A DNA stretch of 64,000 nucleotides. Origin: Streptomyces malachitofuscus. Lineage in GTDB: Bacteria > Actinomycetota > Actinomycetes > Streptomycetales > Streptomycetaceae. The stretch spans positions 372,001 through 436,000 of the forward strand of contig NZ_BMUF01000007.1 in assembly GCF_014650055.1 (NCBI RefSeq). The letters are read 5' to 3'. This document shows positions 48,908 to 58,140 of this stretch, one piece after another. The notes under the pieces were generated by a model, which saw only the letters and a list, made by a program, of their open reading frames with translations, was not told the origin of the DNA and did no database searches. Position 1 is the first letter of the stretch. The number at the start of each line of letters is the position of its first letter. Position numbers and translations under genes: made by a program.

Positions 48908-50428
48908 GTGAGCGAGCGCCCAGAATCAGCAGGTCCCGACCCGGACGACACCTTTGACGAGTTCGCGGAGCTCGTGGAGGAGGAGACCCGCCGCGACCCC
49001 GATCTCGCGGTGATCGAGGCCGGCAGCCGCACCCTGCGCACCCAGGGCGGCCCGCCGCAGGCGGACGTGCCCGCGCGGCCCGAGGACCCCGAGGTCGACC
49101 GGGCCCTGCGCGAGGTCGAGGGGGAGCTCGCCACCCGCTGGGGCGAGACGAAGCTGGAGCCGTCGGTCGCCCGGATCTCCGCGCTGATGGACGTGCTGGG
49201 CGAGCCGCAGCGCTCGTACCCGTCGATCCACATCACCGGTACCAACGGCAAGACCTCCACCGCCCGCATGATCGAGGCGCTGCTCGGCGCGTTCGAGCTG
49301 CGCACCGGCCGGTACACGTCCCCGCACGTCCAGTCGGTCACCGAGCGGATCAGCCTCGACGGGGCGCCGGTCTCCGCGGAGCGGTTCATCGAGACGTACC
49401 AGGACATCAAGCCGTACGTCGAGATGGTCGACTCCCAGCAGGAGTACCGGCTGTCCTTCTTCGAGGTGCTCACCGGCATGGCGTACGCCGCCTTCGCCGA
49501 CGCTCCCGTGGACGTCGCGGTCGTCGAGGTCGGGATGGGCGGCAGCTGGGACGCGACCAACGTGATCGACGGCAGCGTCGCCGTGGTGACGCCGATAGAC
49601 CTCGACCACACCGACCGGCTCGGGACCACACCCGCACAGATCGCCACCGAGAAGGCGGGCATCGTCAAGCGGGACGCGACGGTGATCATGGCCCAGCAGC
49701 CGGTGGACGCCGCTCAGGTGCTGCTGAAGAAGGCCGTCGAGGTGGACGCGACGGTGGCCCGTGAGGGTCTGGAGTTCGGCGTCGTCGCCCGGCAGGTCGC
49801 GGTGGGCGGCCAGCAGGTGACCCTGCGCGGACTGGGCGGTGAGTACACCGACGTGTATCTCCCGCTGCACGGCGCCCATCAGGCGCACAACGCGGCCGTG
49901 GCGCTCGCCGCCGTGGAGGCGTTCTTCGGCGTCGGCGCGCAGCGCGTCGAGCCGCTCGACATCGACACCGTGCGCAAGGCGTTCGCCGCCGTCGCCTCCC
50001 CGGGCCGGCTGGAGGTCGTACGGCGCTCGCCGACCGTCGTCCTGGACGCCGCGCACAACCCGGCGGGTGCGCGGGCGGCGGCCGAGGCGATCGGGGAGGC
50101 GTTCCAGTTCAGCCGGCTCATCGGTGTGGTGGGCGCGAGCGGCGACAAGAACGTGCGCGGGTTGCTGGAGGCGTTCGAGCCGGTCTTCGCCGAGATCGTC
50201 GTCACGCAGAACTCCAGTCACCGCGCGATGGACGCCGACGAACTGGCCGCGGTCGCCGTCGAGGTGTTCGGCGAGGACCGGGTCCAGGTCGAGCCGCGGC
50301 TGCCGGACGCGCTGGAGGCCGCGATCACGCTGGCCGAGGAGGAGGGCGAGTTCGCGGGCGGCGGTGTCCTCGTCACCGGTTCCGTCATCACCGTCGGCGA
50401 GGCCCGACTGCTCCTGAGGAGGGGCTGA
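48908..50428 (+). CDS. folC: Folylpolyglutamate synthase / dihydrofolate synthase
   Basis: A 506-aa Mur-ligase-family enzyme that adds glutamate to folates, and in bacteria also makes dihydrofolate. The P-loop is ITGTNGKTSTARMIEALL (~110-127). VEVGMGGSWDATNVI, TPIDLDHTDRLG and the central-domain SPGRLEVVRRSPTVVLDAAHNP are FolC signatures. An acidic N-terminal extension of ~75 residues precedes the Mur domain. GTG 48908 has no Shine-Dalgarno, but TAGACT lies 7 nt upstream (leaderless). The next gene follows after 6 bp. Confidence 0.96.
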   Translation: MSERPESAGPDPDDTFDEFAELVEEETRRDPDLAVIEAGSRTLRTQGGPPQADVPARPEDPEVDRALREVEGELATRWGETKLEPSVARISALMDVLGEPQRSYPSIHITGTNGKTSTARMIEALLGAFELRTGRYTSPHVQSVTERISLDGAPVSAERFIETYQDIKPYVEMVDSQQEYRLSFFEVLTGMAYAAFADAPVDVAVVEVGMGGSWDATNVIDGSVAVVTPIDLDHTDRLGTTPAQIATEKAGIVKRDATVIMAQQPVDAAQVLLKKAVEVDATVAREGLEFGVVARQVAVGGQQVTLRGLGGEYTDVYLPLHGAHQAHNAAVALAAVEAFFGVGAQRVEPLDIDTVRKAFAAVASPGRLEVVRRSPTVVLDAAHNPAGARAAAEAIGEAFQFSRLIGVVGASGDKNVRGLLEAFEPVFAEIVVTQNSSHRAMDADELAAVAVEVFGEDRVQVEPRLPDALEAAITLAEEEGEFAGGGVLVTGSVITVGEARLLLRRG

Positions 50429-50434
50429 GTTCCC

Positions 50435-50785
50435 GTGCGTACGCTCTGTGCTTCGACGCTGATCGGCGAGTTCTTCATCATTGGTTTCGCCGGGCTGGTC
50501 GCGATGAAGGACGCGGACCTGTCCACCGGCACGGTGTGGACGGTCTGCGGCATCGCGATGTTCCTGTGCGTGGCCCTGTGCGGGGTGATCACACGGTCGG
50601 GCGGGGTGGCTCTCGGCTGGGCGCTGCAGATCGCCCTCATCGCCTCCGGGGTCTTCGTCCCGATGATGTTCTTCATGGGCGCGCTCTTCGCGCTGCTGTG
50701 GTGGGCCTCGGTGCACTTCGGGCGAAAGGTGGACGAAGCGAAGGCCCGTTTCGCCGCCCGGGCCGACCAACCTGACGCTGCGTGA
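50435..50785 (+). CDS. DUF4233 membrane protein
   Basis: A 116-aa protein with four transmembrane helices (TLIGEFFIIGFAGLVAM, VWTVCGIAMFLCVALCG, GGVALGWALQIALIASGVF, PMMFFMGALFALLWW) and a short polar C-terminus. It is the conserved partner found between folC and ndk in actinobacteria (DUF4233). Function unknown; GTG start 6 bp after folC, so it is co-transcribed with it. Confidence 0.9.
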   Translation: MRTLCASTLIGEFFIIGFAGLVAMKDADLSTGTVWTVCGIAMFLCVALCGVITRSGGVALGWALQIALIASGVFVPMMFFMGALFALLWWASVHFGRKVDEAKARFAARADQPDAA

Positions 50786-50859
50786 CAGATGCCGCGACAC
50801 GCCCGGTAACCTCATCACTCCGCATCACTTCACGCACTTCACGCACAAGGAGCTCCGCC

Positions 50860-51273
50860 GTGACCCAGCGCACCCTCGTCCTCCTCAAGCCCGACGCCGT
50901 CCGTCGTGGCCTGACCGGCGAGATCATCAGCCGTATCGAGCGCAAGGCCGGCTGGCAGATCACCGCGCTGGAGCTGCGCACCCTGGACCAGGACACGCTG
51001 GAGCAGCATTACGGCGAGCACAAGGGCAAGCCGTTCTACGAGCCGCTGGTGGAGTTCATGGCGTCCGGCCCGGTCGTGGCGATGATCGTCGAGGGCGAGC
51101 GGGTCATCGAGGGGCTGCGCAAGCTGGCGGGTCCCACGGACCCCGTCGCCGCCGAGCCGGGGTCGATCCGCGGCGACTTCGGCGTGATCGTCCGGGAGAA
51201 CCTGATCCACGCCTCCGACTCCGAGGAGTCCGCCGAGCGCGAGGTGAAGATCTTCTTCCCGGGCCGCGCGTGA
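50860..51273 (+). CDS. ndk: Nucleoside diphosphate kinase
   Basis: A 137-aa enzyme transferring the gamma phosphate of ATP to NDPs. The phospho-His is His117 in RENLIHASDS. The N-terminal TLVLLKPDAVRRGLTGEI and the loop RPTD-like GPTDPVAAEPGSIRGDF are standard. GTG 50860 follows AAGGAG; an upstream in-frame ATG is not supported. It probably belongs to the folC-DUF4233-ndk unit and is closed by the T-rich terminator at 51354. Confidence 0.97.
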   Translation: MTQRTLVLLKPDAVRRGLTGEIISRIERKAGWQITALELRTLDQDTLEQHYGEHKGKPFYEPLVEFMASGPVVAMIVEGERVIEGLRKLAGPTDPVAAEPGSIRGDFGVIVRENLIHASDSEESAEREVKIFFPGRA

Positions 51274-51588
51274 CGTCGTACGGCCGCTCACGCGTATCCC
51301 GCGCATAACGATCACATCGCGGCCGGGTACGGCACGTTTGCCGGGTGCCTGATGGTCTGGGGGCTTTGCCCCCGGACCTTTTTTGGCATATGCGCGGCGT
51401 TCGGGGGAACGGATGCCCCCGATGGCCCGTCTCCACAAGCAGGGCGACACGCCATCTGATGACAATGGCGAAGACCCTCGCACAGTGTTCGCGAAGGCGC
51501 GTCTACCATGGAAGCCTTCACGTCACCGCACCCACCTCGCCAACCTGAAAAGCCCTCAAAAGCTCGTGGGAAGGCCAGACGAATCCTG
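51274..51588 (+). other. 315-bp region between ndk and mreB
   Basis: It contains the ndk terminator and, beyond it, ~200 bp that should carry the mreB promoters. No gene is supported. mreB of S. coelicolor has several promoters, one of them developmentally controlled; I cannot assign them here by eye. Confidence 0.6.
51354..51384 (+). terminator. Intrinsic terminator of ndk
   Basis: GGTCTGGGGGC (51354-51364), TTT loop, GCCCCCGGACC (51368-51378), then six T. The most canonical terminator in the window. Confidence 0.93.
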
Positions 51589-52620
51589 ATGGGGAACTCA
51601 ATGTCGTTCATCGGCCGTGACATGGCTGTCGACCTCGGGACCGCCAACACGCTGGTGTACGTCAGGGGTCGCGGGATCGTACTCAACGAGCCGTCCGTGG
51701 TCGCGATCAACACCAACACCGGTGGCATCCTCGCGGTCGGTGCCGAAGCGAAGAAGATGATCGGGCGCACGCCCGGCAACATCGTTGCCGTGCGTCCGCT
51801 GAAGGACGGCGTGATCGCCGACTTCGAGATCACCGAGCGGATGCTCCGCTACTTCATCCTGAAGATCCACAAGCGGCGGTATCTGGCTCGGCCGCGGGTC
51901 GTCGTGTGCGTGCCCTCGGGCATCACCGGCGTCGAGCGCCGCGCCGTCATCGAGGCGTCGTCCCAGGCCGGCGCCCGCCAGGTGCACATCATCGAGGAGC
52001 CCATGGCCGCCGCCATCGGCTCCGGGCTGCCGGTCCACGAGGCCACCGGCAACATGGTGGTGGACATCGGCGGCGGCACCACGGAGGTCGCGGTCATCTC
52101 CCTCGGCGGCATCGTCACCGCCCAGTCCATCCGGGTCGCGGGCGACGAACTGGACAACGCCATCATCCAGCACATCAAGAAGGAGTACTCCCTCCTGCTG
52201 GGTGAGCGGACGGCCGAACAGATCAAGATCACGATCGGTTCGGCGTACGACCTCGACACCGACGAGCACACCGAAATCCGCGGCCGGGACCTGGTGTCCG
52301 GACTGCCCAAGACCGTCGTCATCTCCGCGGCCGAGGTGCGCAAGGCGATCGAGGAACCCGTCAACGCCATCGTCGACGCGGTCAAGACCACCCTCGACAA
52401 GTGCCCGCCGGAGCTCTCCGGCGACATCATGGACCGGGGGATCGTGCTGACCGGCGGCGGCGCCCTGCTGCGCGGCCTCGACGAGCGGCTGCGCCGGGAG
52501 ACGGGCATGCCGATCCACATCGCCGAGGACCCGCTGGACAGCGTGGCGCTCGGTTCCGGCAAGTGCGTCGAGGAGTTCGAGGCGCTCCAGCAGGTGCTGG
52601 ACGCCCAGCCCCGCAGATGA
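51589..52620 (+). CDS. mreB: Rod shape-determining actin homologue MreB
   Basis: A 343-aa actin-fold ATPase. Nucleotide-binding motifs are the phosphate-1 loop DMAVDLGTANTLVYVRG, phosphate-2 MVVDIGGGTTEVAVISLGGI, and adenosine motif IVLTGGGALLRGLD. Start ATG 51589 (MGNSMSF) is given; ATG 51601 has a better-placed GGGG and is a real alternative. In streptomycetes MreB is not needed for vegetative tip growth but is needed for proper sporulation septum and spore-wall formation. It heads the mre cluster. Confidence 0.97.
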   Translation: MGNSMSFIGRDMAVDLGTANTLVYVRGRGIVLNEPSVVAINTNTGGILAVGAEAKKMIGRTPGNIVAVRPLKDGVIADFEITERMLRYFILKIHKRRYLARPRVVVCVPSGITGVERRAVIEASSQAGARQVHIIEEPMAAAIGSGLPVHEATGNMVVDIGGGTTEVAVISLGGIVTAQSIRVAGDELDNAIIQHIKKEYSLLLGERTAEQIKITIGSAYDLDTDEHTEIRGRDLVSGLPKTVVISAAEVRKAIEEPVNAIVDAVKTTLDKCPPELSGDIMDRGIVLTGGGALLRGLDERLRRETGMPIHIAEDPLDSVALGSGKCVEEFEALQQVLDAQPRR

Positions 52621-52635
52621 CCCGGCTCTTCGACT

Positions 52636-52669
52636 CCGCCGTACGGGATGTTCCCCTCTCGTACGGCGG
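52636..52669 (+). terminator. Hairpin between mreB and mreC
   Basis: CCGCCGTACG (52636-52645) pairs perfectly with 52660-52669 around a 14-nt loop, directly after mreB. It may partly terminate transcription, so that mreB is expressed more than mreC. Confidence 0.55.
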
Positions 52670-52792
52670 ATCGCTGGCATAGAGGCATAGGCTCCCCCAC
52701 AAGCCCCGAAAGCCCCTGAACACGCCACCCCCACACCTGAACAAGACGACACCTCATACCCGTTCTCGACGAGGAAGGCACGGCCGCCGCAC

Positions 52793-53734
52793 GTGAGGGA
52801 CACGAAAGAGAGCCGGCTGCTCCTGGTGCTGCTGATCGCCATCGCGTTCGCACTGATCACGGTGGACATCCGCGGCGGGGAGGATTCGCCGGTCGACGGT
52901 GCCCGGCAGGCCGCGGCGACCGTTTTCGGCCCCATCGAGAACGGCGTGTCCAGCGCGGTCGACCCGATCGGCAACGCGGTCACCGCCGTCCGTGAATCCG
53001 GCGACCGGCACGACCGGCTCGCCGACCTGGAGCGGGAGAACACCGCGCTCAAGGCCGAACTCGGCAGCGACGACCGCAACCGAAGCCGCCTCGACCAGCT
53101 CGACAAGCTGCTGAAGATCTCCGGCAAGGGCCAGTACGGCATCAAGGGCGCCCAGGTCATCGCCATAGGAGCGGCCCAGGGCTTCTCCTGGACCATCACC
53201 ATCGACGCCGGCGCCAACGACGGCATCCAGCGCGACATGACCGTACTCAACGGCGACGGACTGGTCGGCCGCGTCACCACCGTCGGCCCGAACACCGCCA
53301 CGGTGCTGCTCGCCAGCGACCCCGACTTCACCGTCGGCACCCGCATGGAGGCCGGCGACGAACTCGGCTTCGCCTCCGGCCAGGGCGACCGCCCGCTGCG
53401 CGTCGAACTGCTCAACGGCAAGGCCGAGATCAAGAAGGGGGACCGCCTGGTCACCTTCGGCTCGCAGGCCGACAAGCCGTTCGTGCCCGGCGTCCCCGTC
53501 GGCGTCGTCTCCCGCGTCGACCCCTCCGGCGGCGACCTCACCCGCACCGTCTACGTCACGCCGTACGTCAGCTTCAGCAAGCTCGACGTGGTCGGGGTCG
53601 TCGTCCAGGCCCCCGAGAAGGACCCGCGCGACACGGTGCTGCCCAAGAAGCCCAAGCCGACCCCCACGCCGACCGTGACGGTGACCGTCACCCCCTCCGC
53701 CCCTGCCGACGGCCAGTACCAGCAAGAGCAGTAG
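52793..53734 (+). CDS. mreC: Rod shape-determining protein MreC
   Basis: A 313-aa bitopic membrane protein. It has a short cytoplasmic N-terminus, one helix (LLLVLLIAIAFALITV, ~7-23), a coiled coil (RLADLERENTALKAELGSDDRN, ~70-110) and two beta-barrel domains (~120-275) with GLVGRVTTVGPNTATVLLASD and GDRLVTFGSQ. The C-terminal tail is Pro/Thr-rich. MreC links MreB to the PBP2/RodA synthase outside the cell. GTG start after GAGGAAGG. It is 14 bp from mreD. Confidence 0.95.
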   Translation: MRDTKESRLLLVLLIAIAFALITVDIRGGEDSPVDGARQAAATVFGPIENGVSSAVDPIGNAVTAVRESGDRHDRLADLERENTALKAELGSDDRNRSRLDQLDKLLKISGKGQYGIKGAQVIAIGAAQGFSWTITIDAGANDGIQRDMTVLNGDGLVGRVTTVGPNTATVLLASDPDFTVGTRMEAGDELGFASGQGDRPLRVELLNGKAEIKKGDRLVTFGSQADKPFVPGVPVGVVSRVDPSGGDLTRTVYVTPYVSFSKLDVVGVVVQAPEKDPRDTVLPKKPKPTPTPTVTVTVTPSAPADGQYQQEQ

Positions 53735-53747
53735 GAGCTGTCACCCC

Positions 53748-54416
53748 ATGCGCGTCAACCGGATCCTGCTCTCCAGCTCGCTGATCGTCGTCGCCCTGGT
53801 GATCCAGGTGAGCGTCCTCGCCCGCCTCCACCTCCCGGGCGCGGTCCCCGACCTGCTGCTGCTCACCGTCCTCGGCCTCGCCCTGGTCTACGGCCATGTC
53901 GGCGGCGCCCTCGTCGGCTTCGCCGCCGGTCTCCTCGTCGACCTCGCCCCGCCCGCCGACCACGCCGCCGGCCGCTACGCCCTCGTGCTGTGCGTCATCG
54001 GCTATCTCGCCGGACTCGTCAAACCCGAGAGCGGCCAGGTGAAATCGGCCACCGGCCCCATGGTCGTGGTCGTCGCCGCCGCCGTCGGCTCCACCCTGCT
54101 CTACGCCGGTGTCGGCGCCCTCGTCGGCGACACCGCCGCCCGCCATGTGGGCCTGAGCTCGCTGCTGTTCACCGCCGCGCTGTACGACCTGCTGCTCGCG
54201 CCGTTCGTCGTCCCCGGCGTCATGGCCCTGGCCCGGCGCGCCGAGAACGATCCGCTCGCCGAGACGGGCTCCGTCAAGTCCGGCGACATCTCCTCCGGCT
54301 GGCTCTCCGGCGGCACCGGACTGCGCATCGGCGGCCAGAAGAGCGGACTGCGCGTCAAGGCGGCCCGGGCCCGGGTGGCCCGCGCCGGACGCATCAAGGG
54401 GGTCAAGCGCCTGTGA
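53748..54416 (+). CDS. mreD: Rod shape-determining protein MreD
   Basis: A 222-aa membrane protein with five or six helices (LIVVALVIQVSVLARLHLPG, PDLLLLTVLGLALVYG, LVGFAAGLLVDLAPP) and the MreD-type GFxxGLLxDL signature. A basic, Gly-rich cytoplasmic C-terminus (KSGLRVKAARARVARAGRIKGVKRL, ~198-222) is longer than in most bacteria. It partners MreC in the elongasome. Downstream, pbp2 starts after 114 bp. Confidence 0.94.
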   Translation: MRVNRILLSSSLIVVALVIQVSVLARLHLPGAVPDLLLLTVLGLALVYGHVGGALVGFAAGLLVDLAPPADHAAGRYALVLCVIGYLAGLVKPESGQVKSATGPMVVVVAAAVGSTLLYAGVGALVGDTAARHVGLSSLLFTAALYDLLLAPFVVPGVMALARRAENDPLAETGSVKSGDISSGWLSGGTGLRIGGQKSGLRVKAARARVARAGRIKGVKRL

Positions 54417-54530
54417 CACGGCCGAACTTCACCGGAACGGGTGAACGACGACGGAACGCCGGGACCTGTACCGGCCGTTCATCCCTCGTACCCGCCCACC
54501 CGCACGCGCTCTGAGAGAGGAGGAAACCGC

Positions 54531-56864
54531 GTGACCAACATCCCCGAGACCGGCCGCAACCCGCGGGTCCAGATCCGCCTCGTCGTCATCCAGGTCCTCG
54601 TCATCTCCCTCCTCGGCACCCTCGGCGGGCGCCTGTGGTACCTCCAGATCCGCGAGGGCGACCAGTACGCCAAGGAGGCCTCCGGCAACCACGTCCAGCA
54701 GGTCGTCCAGCCCGCAGTCCGCGGCTCCATCCTGGACGCCCGCGGAGTGGCCCTCGCGGACAACGAGACCCGGCTGGTCGTCTCCGCCTCCCGCACCGAG
54801 CTGCTGAAGATGAAGGACGACGGCAAGGCGGTCCTCACCAAGCTCGCCGGCGTCCTCGGCATGACGCCGAAGGAGGTCAGGGAGAAGGTCCGGCTCTGCG
54901 ACGCCGAGACCCCCCAGCCCTGCTGGAACGGCTCGCCGTACCAGCCCATCCCCATCACCGACGAGGCCACCCCGAAGCAGGCCCTGCAGATCCGCGAGCG
55001 CGCCGAGGACTTCCCCGGCATCACCGCCGAACCCCAGGCCGTGCGCCGCTACACCTCCCCGGGCAAGGCCAACACCGCACAGGTCCTCGGCTACCTGTCA
55101 CCCGTCACCGACGAGGAGATCCAGAAGGCCCAGGACACCGACTCGCCGTACCTGCGCTCCGACATGGTCGGCCGCTCCGGCATCGAGCGCCAGTACGACA
55201 AGCAGCTGCGCGGCAAGGCGGGCGTCACCCGCTACGAGGTCGACAAGCTCGGCCGCGTCCTCGGCCAGGCCGAGGCCGACCCCGCCCAGCCCGGCGCCAA
55301 CCTCGTCACCAGCATCGACGCCCGCGTCCAGCGCATCGCCGAGTACCAGCTGAACGAGGCGATGAAGGACGCCCGCAAGGTCCACGACCGCAACACCAAC
55401 CGCAACTACGAGGCCGATTCCGGCGCCGTCGTCGTCATGGAGGCCAAGACCGGCCGCGTCGTCGCCATGGCCTCCAACCCCACCTACGACCCCAACGCCT
55501 GGGTCGGCGGCATCTCCGCCAAGGACTACGCGGCCCTCACCGGCAAGAAGTCCAACTACCCGCTGCTCAACCGCGCCACCCAGGGCCTGTCGGCACCCGG
55601 CTCCATCTTCAAGGTGATCCCGACCGCCGCCGCCATACAGGCCGGCTACTCCTTCGAAGGCCCCTACGAGTGCTCCAGCTCGTACTCCATCGGCGGGCAG
55701 GTCTTCAAGAACTTCGAGTCCCAGAGCTTCGGCGGCATCAGCCTCGGCCGCGCCCTGGAGGTCTCCTGCGACACCGTCTTCTACCGGCTCTCCCACGAGG
55801 AGTGGAAGCGCGACGGCGGCAACAAGCCGAAGAAGGACCCCAACGACTGGTTCTACAAGACCGCCCACCAGTTCGGCCTCGGCGAGAAGACCGGCATCGA
55901 CCTGCCCAACGAGGTCACCGGCCGCGTCCCCGACCGCCAGTGGAAGAAGGACTACTGGCAGGCCAACAAGGACGCCTGGTGCAAGACCGGCAAGAAGGAC
56001 GGCAGCTACGCCGAGCGCATCGCCTACGAGAACTGCCTCGAAGGCAACCGGCTGCGCGCCGGTGACTCCGTCAACTACTCCATCGGCCAGGGCGACACCC
56101 TCGTCACCCCCATCCAGATGGCCACCATCTACGCCGCCATCTCCAACGGCGGCACCCTCTACGACCCCACCGTCGGCAAGGCCGTCATCAGCCCCGACGG
56201 CAAGACCGTCACCGAGATCGAGCCCAAGGCGCACGGCAAGCTGCCGACGAGCAAGAAGACCCTCGCCCAGATGGACGAAGCCCTCGCAGGAGTCGCCACC
56301 CGCGGTACGGCCGCGTGGCGATTCGGGGGCTGGCCACAGGACGAGATCCCGATGCACGCCAAGACCGGTACCGCCGAGGTGTACGGCAAGCAGACCACCT
56401 CCTGGTTCGCCACCTACACCAAGGACTACTCGATCGTCATGACGATCTCCCAGGGCGGTACCGGCTCCGGCGCCTCGGGCCCCGCCGTGCGCAACATCTA
56501 CAACGCCCTGTACGGCGTCTCCGAGGACGGCGAGATCGACAAGAAGAAGGCACTGCTGCCCACCCCGCAGAAGACCCTCCCCAAGGTCCGCACCGACGGC
56601 ACCATCAAGTCCCCGAAGGTCTCCAAGGACCCCGCCAAGGAACGCGCGACCCCCTCGCCCGGCGCCACCGCCACCACCCCGCAGGACGGCGACCCCGCCG
56701 ACCCGCAGCAGGCCGGCACCGTCCCCTCACCCGAGAACACCAACCGCGACACCCGCCGCCGCGAGCGACGACGGGGCGGCGGACCCCGCCGCGGCGACGG
56801 ACGCCCCCGCGCCCGCTCCCGCCACCGGTCCGGCAGGACCGCATCACGCGAGGCGGCGTCATGA
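54531..56864 (+). CDS. mrdA: Penicillin-binding protein 2 (class B transpeptidase)
   Basis: A 777-aa bitopic cell-wall transpeptidase. One N-terminal helix (LVVIQVLVISLLGTLGGRLWYL) precedes the PBP dimerisation domain (~60-270). The transpeptidase domain has S-x-x-K (SIFK in SAPGSIFKVIP), S-x-N (SVN) and KTGTAEV. The C-terminal ~80 residues are disordered and end in an Arg-rich tail. It cross-links peptidoglycan with RodA. GTG 54531 has AGAGGAGG upstream. The last codons overlap rodA by ATGA. Confidence 0.95.
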   Translation: MTNIPETGRNPRVQIRLVVIQVLVISLLGTLGGRLWYLQIREGDQYAKEASGNHVQQVVQPAVRGSILDARGVALADNETRLVVSASRTELLKMKDDGKAVLTKLAGVLGMTPKEVREKVRLCDAETPQPCWNGSPYQPIPITDEATPKQALQIRERAEDFPGITAEPQAVRRYTSPGKANTAQVLGYLSPVTDEEIQKAQDTDSPYLRSDMVGRSGIERQYDKQLRGKAGVTRYEVDKLGRVLGQAEADPAQPGANLVTSIDARVQRIAEYQLNEAMKDARKVHDRNTNRNYEADSGAVVVMEAKTGRVVAMASNPTYDPNAWVGGISAKDYAALTGKKSNYPLLNRATQGLSAPGSIFKVIPTAAAIQAGYSFEGPYECSSSYSIGGQVFKNFESQSFGGISLGRALEVSCDTVFYRLSHEEWKRDGGNKPKKDPNDWFYKTAHQFGLGEKTGIDLPNEVTGRVPDRQWKKDYWQANKDAWCKTGKKDGSYAERIAYENCLEGNRLRAGDSVNYSIGQGDTLVTPIQMATIYAAISNGGTLYDPTVGKAVISPDGKTVTEIEPKAHGKLPTSKKTLAQMDEALAGVATRGTAAWRFGGWPQDEIPMHAKTGTAEVYGKQTTSWFATYTKDYSIVMTISQGGTGSGASGPAVRNIYNALYGVSEDGEIDKKKALLPTPQKTLPKVRTDGTIKSPKVSKDPAKERATPSPGATATTPQDGDPADPQQAGTVPSPENTNRDTRRRERRRGGGPRRGDGRPRARSRHRSGRTASREAAS

Positions 56865-58063
56865 CCGGCGGCGTCAACAGCTTCCAGGTCTCCGGATACG
56901 GACCCGAGCGGGCCGGCTGGACACGGGTCTTCGCCCGCGACTCCCTGGCCCGCCGCCTCGACTGGCCGATACTGCTCTCGGCGATCCTGCTCTCCCTGCT
57001 GGGCTCGCTCCTGGTCTACTCGGCCACCCGCAACCGCACCGAACTCAACCAGGGCGACCCCTACTACTTCCTGGTCCGGCACTGGCTCAACACCGGCATC
57101 GGACTGGCCCTGATGATCGGCGCCCTCTGGCTCGGCCACCGTGCCCTGCGCACCGCCGTGCCCCTGCTGTACGGCGCCTCGGTCTTCCTGATCCTGCTGG
57201 TGCTCACCCCGCTGGGCTCCACCATCAACGGCGCCCACAGCTGGATCAAACTCCCCGGCGGCTTCTCCCTCCAGCCCTCCGAGTTCGTGAAGCTCACGAT
57301 CATCCTGGGCATGGCGATGCTGCTCGCCGCGCGAGTCGACGCCGGCGACAAGCCCTACCCCGACCACCGCACGGTGCTCCAGGCACTCGGACTCGCCGTC
57401 GTCCCCATGCTGATCGTGATGCTCATGCCCGACCTCGGGTCGGTCATGGTCATGGTCGTCATCGTGCTCGGCGTGCTGCTCGCCTCCGGCGCCTCCAACC
57501 GCTGGGTCTTCGGCCTGCTCGGCGCCGGCGCCGCCGGCGCGGTCACCGTCTGGCAGCTCGGCGTCCTCGACGAGTACCAGATCAACCGGTTCGCCGCCTT
57601 CGCCAACCCCGAGCTCGACCCCGCCGGCGTCGGCTACAACACCAACCAGGCCCGCATCGCCATCGGCTCCGGCGGACTGACCGGCTCCGGCCTCTTCCAC
57701 GGCTCCCAGACCACCGGCCAGTTCGTCCCCGAGCAGCAGACCGACTTCGTCTTCACCGTCGCCGGGGAGGAACTCGGCTTCGTCGGCGGCGCACTGATCA
57801 TCGGCCTGCTCGGCATCATCCTCTGGCGCGCCTGCCGCATCGCCCGCGACACCACCGACCTGTACGGCACCATCGTCGCCGCCGGCATCGTCGCCTGGTT
57901 CGCCTTCCAGACCTTCGAGAACATCGGCATGACCCTCGGCATCATGCCGGTCACCGGACTGCCCCTGCCGTTCGTCTCCTACGGCGGCTCCTCCATGTTC
58001 GCCGTCTGGCTGGCCGTGGGCCTGCTGCAGTCGATCCGGATACAACGCCCGATGTCCGCGTAG
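56861..58063 (+). CDS. rodA: SEDS glycosyltransferase RodA
   Basis: A 400-aa SEDS-family peptidoglycan polymerase with ten membrane helices. Conserved blocks are GAHSWIKLPGGFSLQPSEFVKL, GGLTGSGLFHGSQT and FVPEQQTDFVFTVAGEELGF, with the catalytic-type Asp in the latter, and the C-terminal GLPLPFVSYGGSSMF. The ATG overlaps the pbp2 stop, so the enzyme pair is translationally coupled. In S. coelicolor the gene at this place is called sfr and is used in sporulation. Confidence 0.95.
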   Translation: MTGGVNSFQVSGYGPERAGWTRVFARDSLARRLDWPILLSAILLSLLGSLLVYSATRNRTELNQGDPYYFLVRHWLNTGIGLALMIGALWLGHRALRTAVPLLYGASVFLILLVLTPLGSTINGAHSWIKLPGGFSLQPSEFVKLTIILGMAMLLAARVDAGDKPYPDHRTVLQALGLAVVPMLIVMLMPDLGSVMVMVVIVLGVLLASGASNRWVFGLLGAGAAGAVTVWQLGVLDEYQINRFAAFANPELDPAGVGYNTNQARIAIGSGGLTGSGLFHGSQTTGQFVPEQQTDFVFTVAGEELGFVGGALIIGLLGIILWRACRIARDTTDLYGTIVAAGIVAWFAFQTFENIGMTLGIMPVTGLPLPFVSYGGSSMFAVWLAVGLLQSIRIQRPMSA

Positions 58064-58088
58064 CGCCCCGCCCGGCCCGCACATCACC

Positions 58089-58119
58089 GGTGCGGAGCGG
58101 CCCACTGCCGCTCCGCACC
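58089..58119 (+). terminator. Terminator of the mre-pbp2-rodA unit
   Basis: GGTGCGGAGCGGC (58089-58101) pairs with 58107-58119 around a 5-nt loop. Confidence 0.85.
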
Positions 58120-58140
58120 CCTGGCGACTAGATTCGATTC

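Noticed and set aside
44977..49689. A 1570-codon minus-strand frame across valS, acyltransferase and folC.
   Set aside because: It covers three well-supported genes and has the low-complexity composition of a shadow frame.
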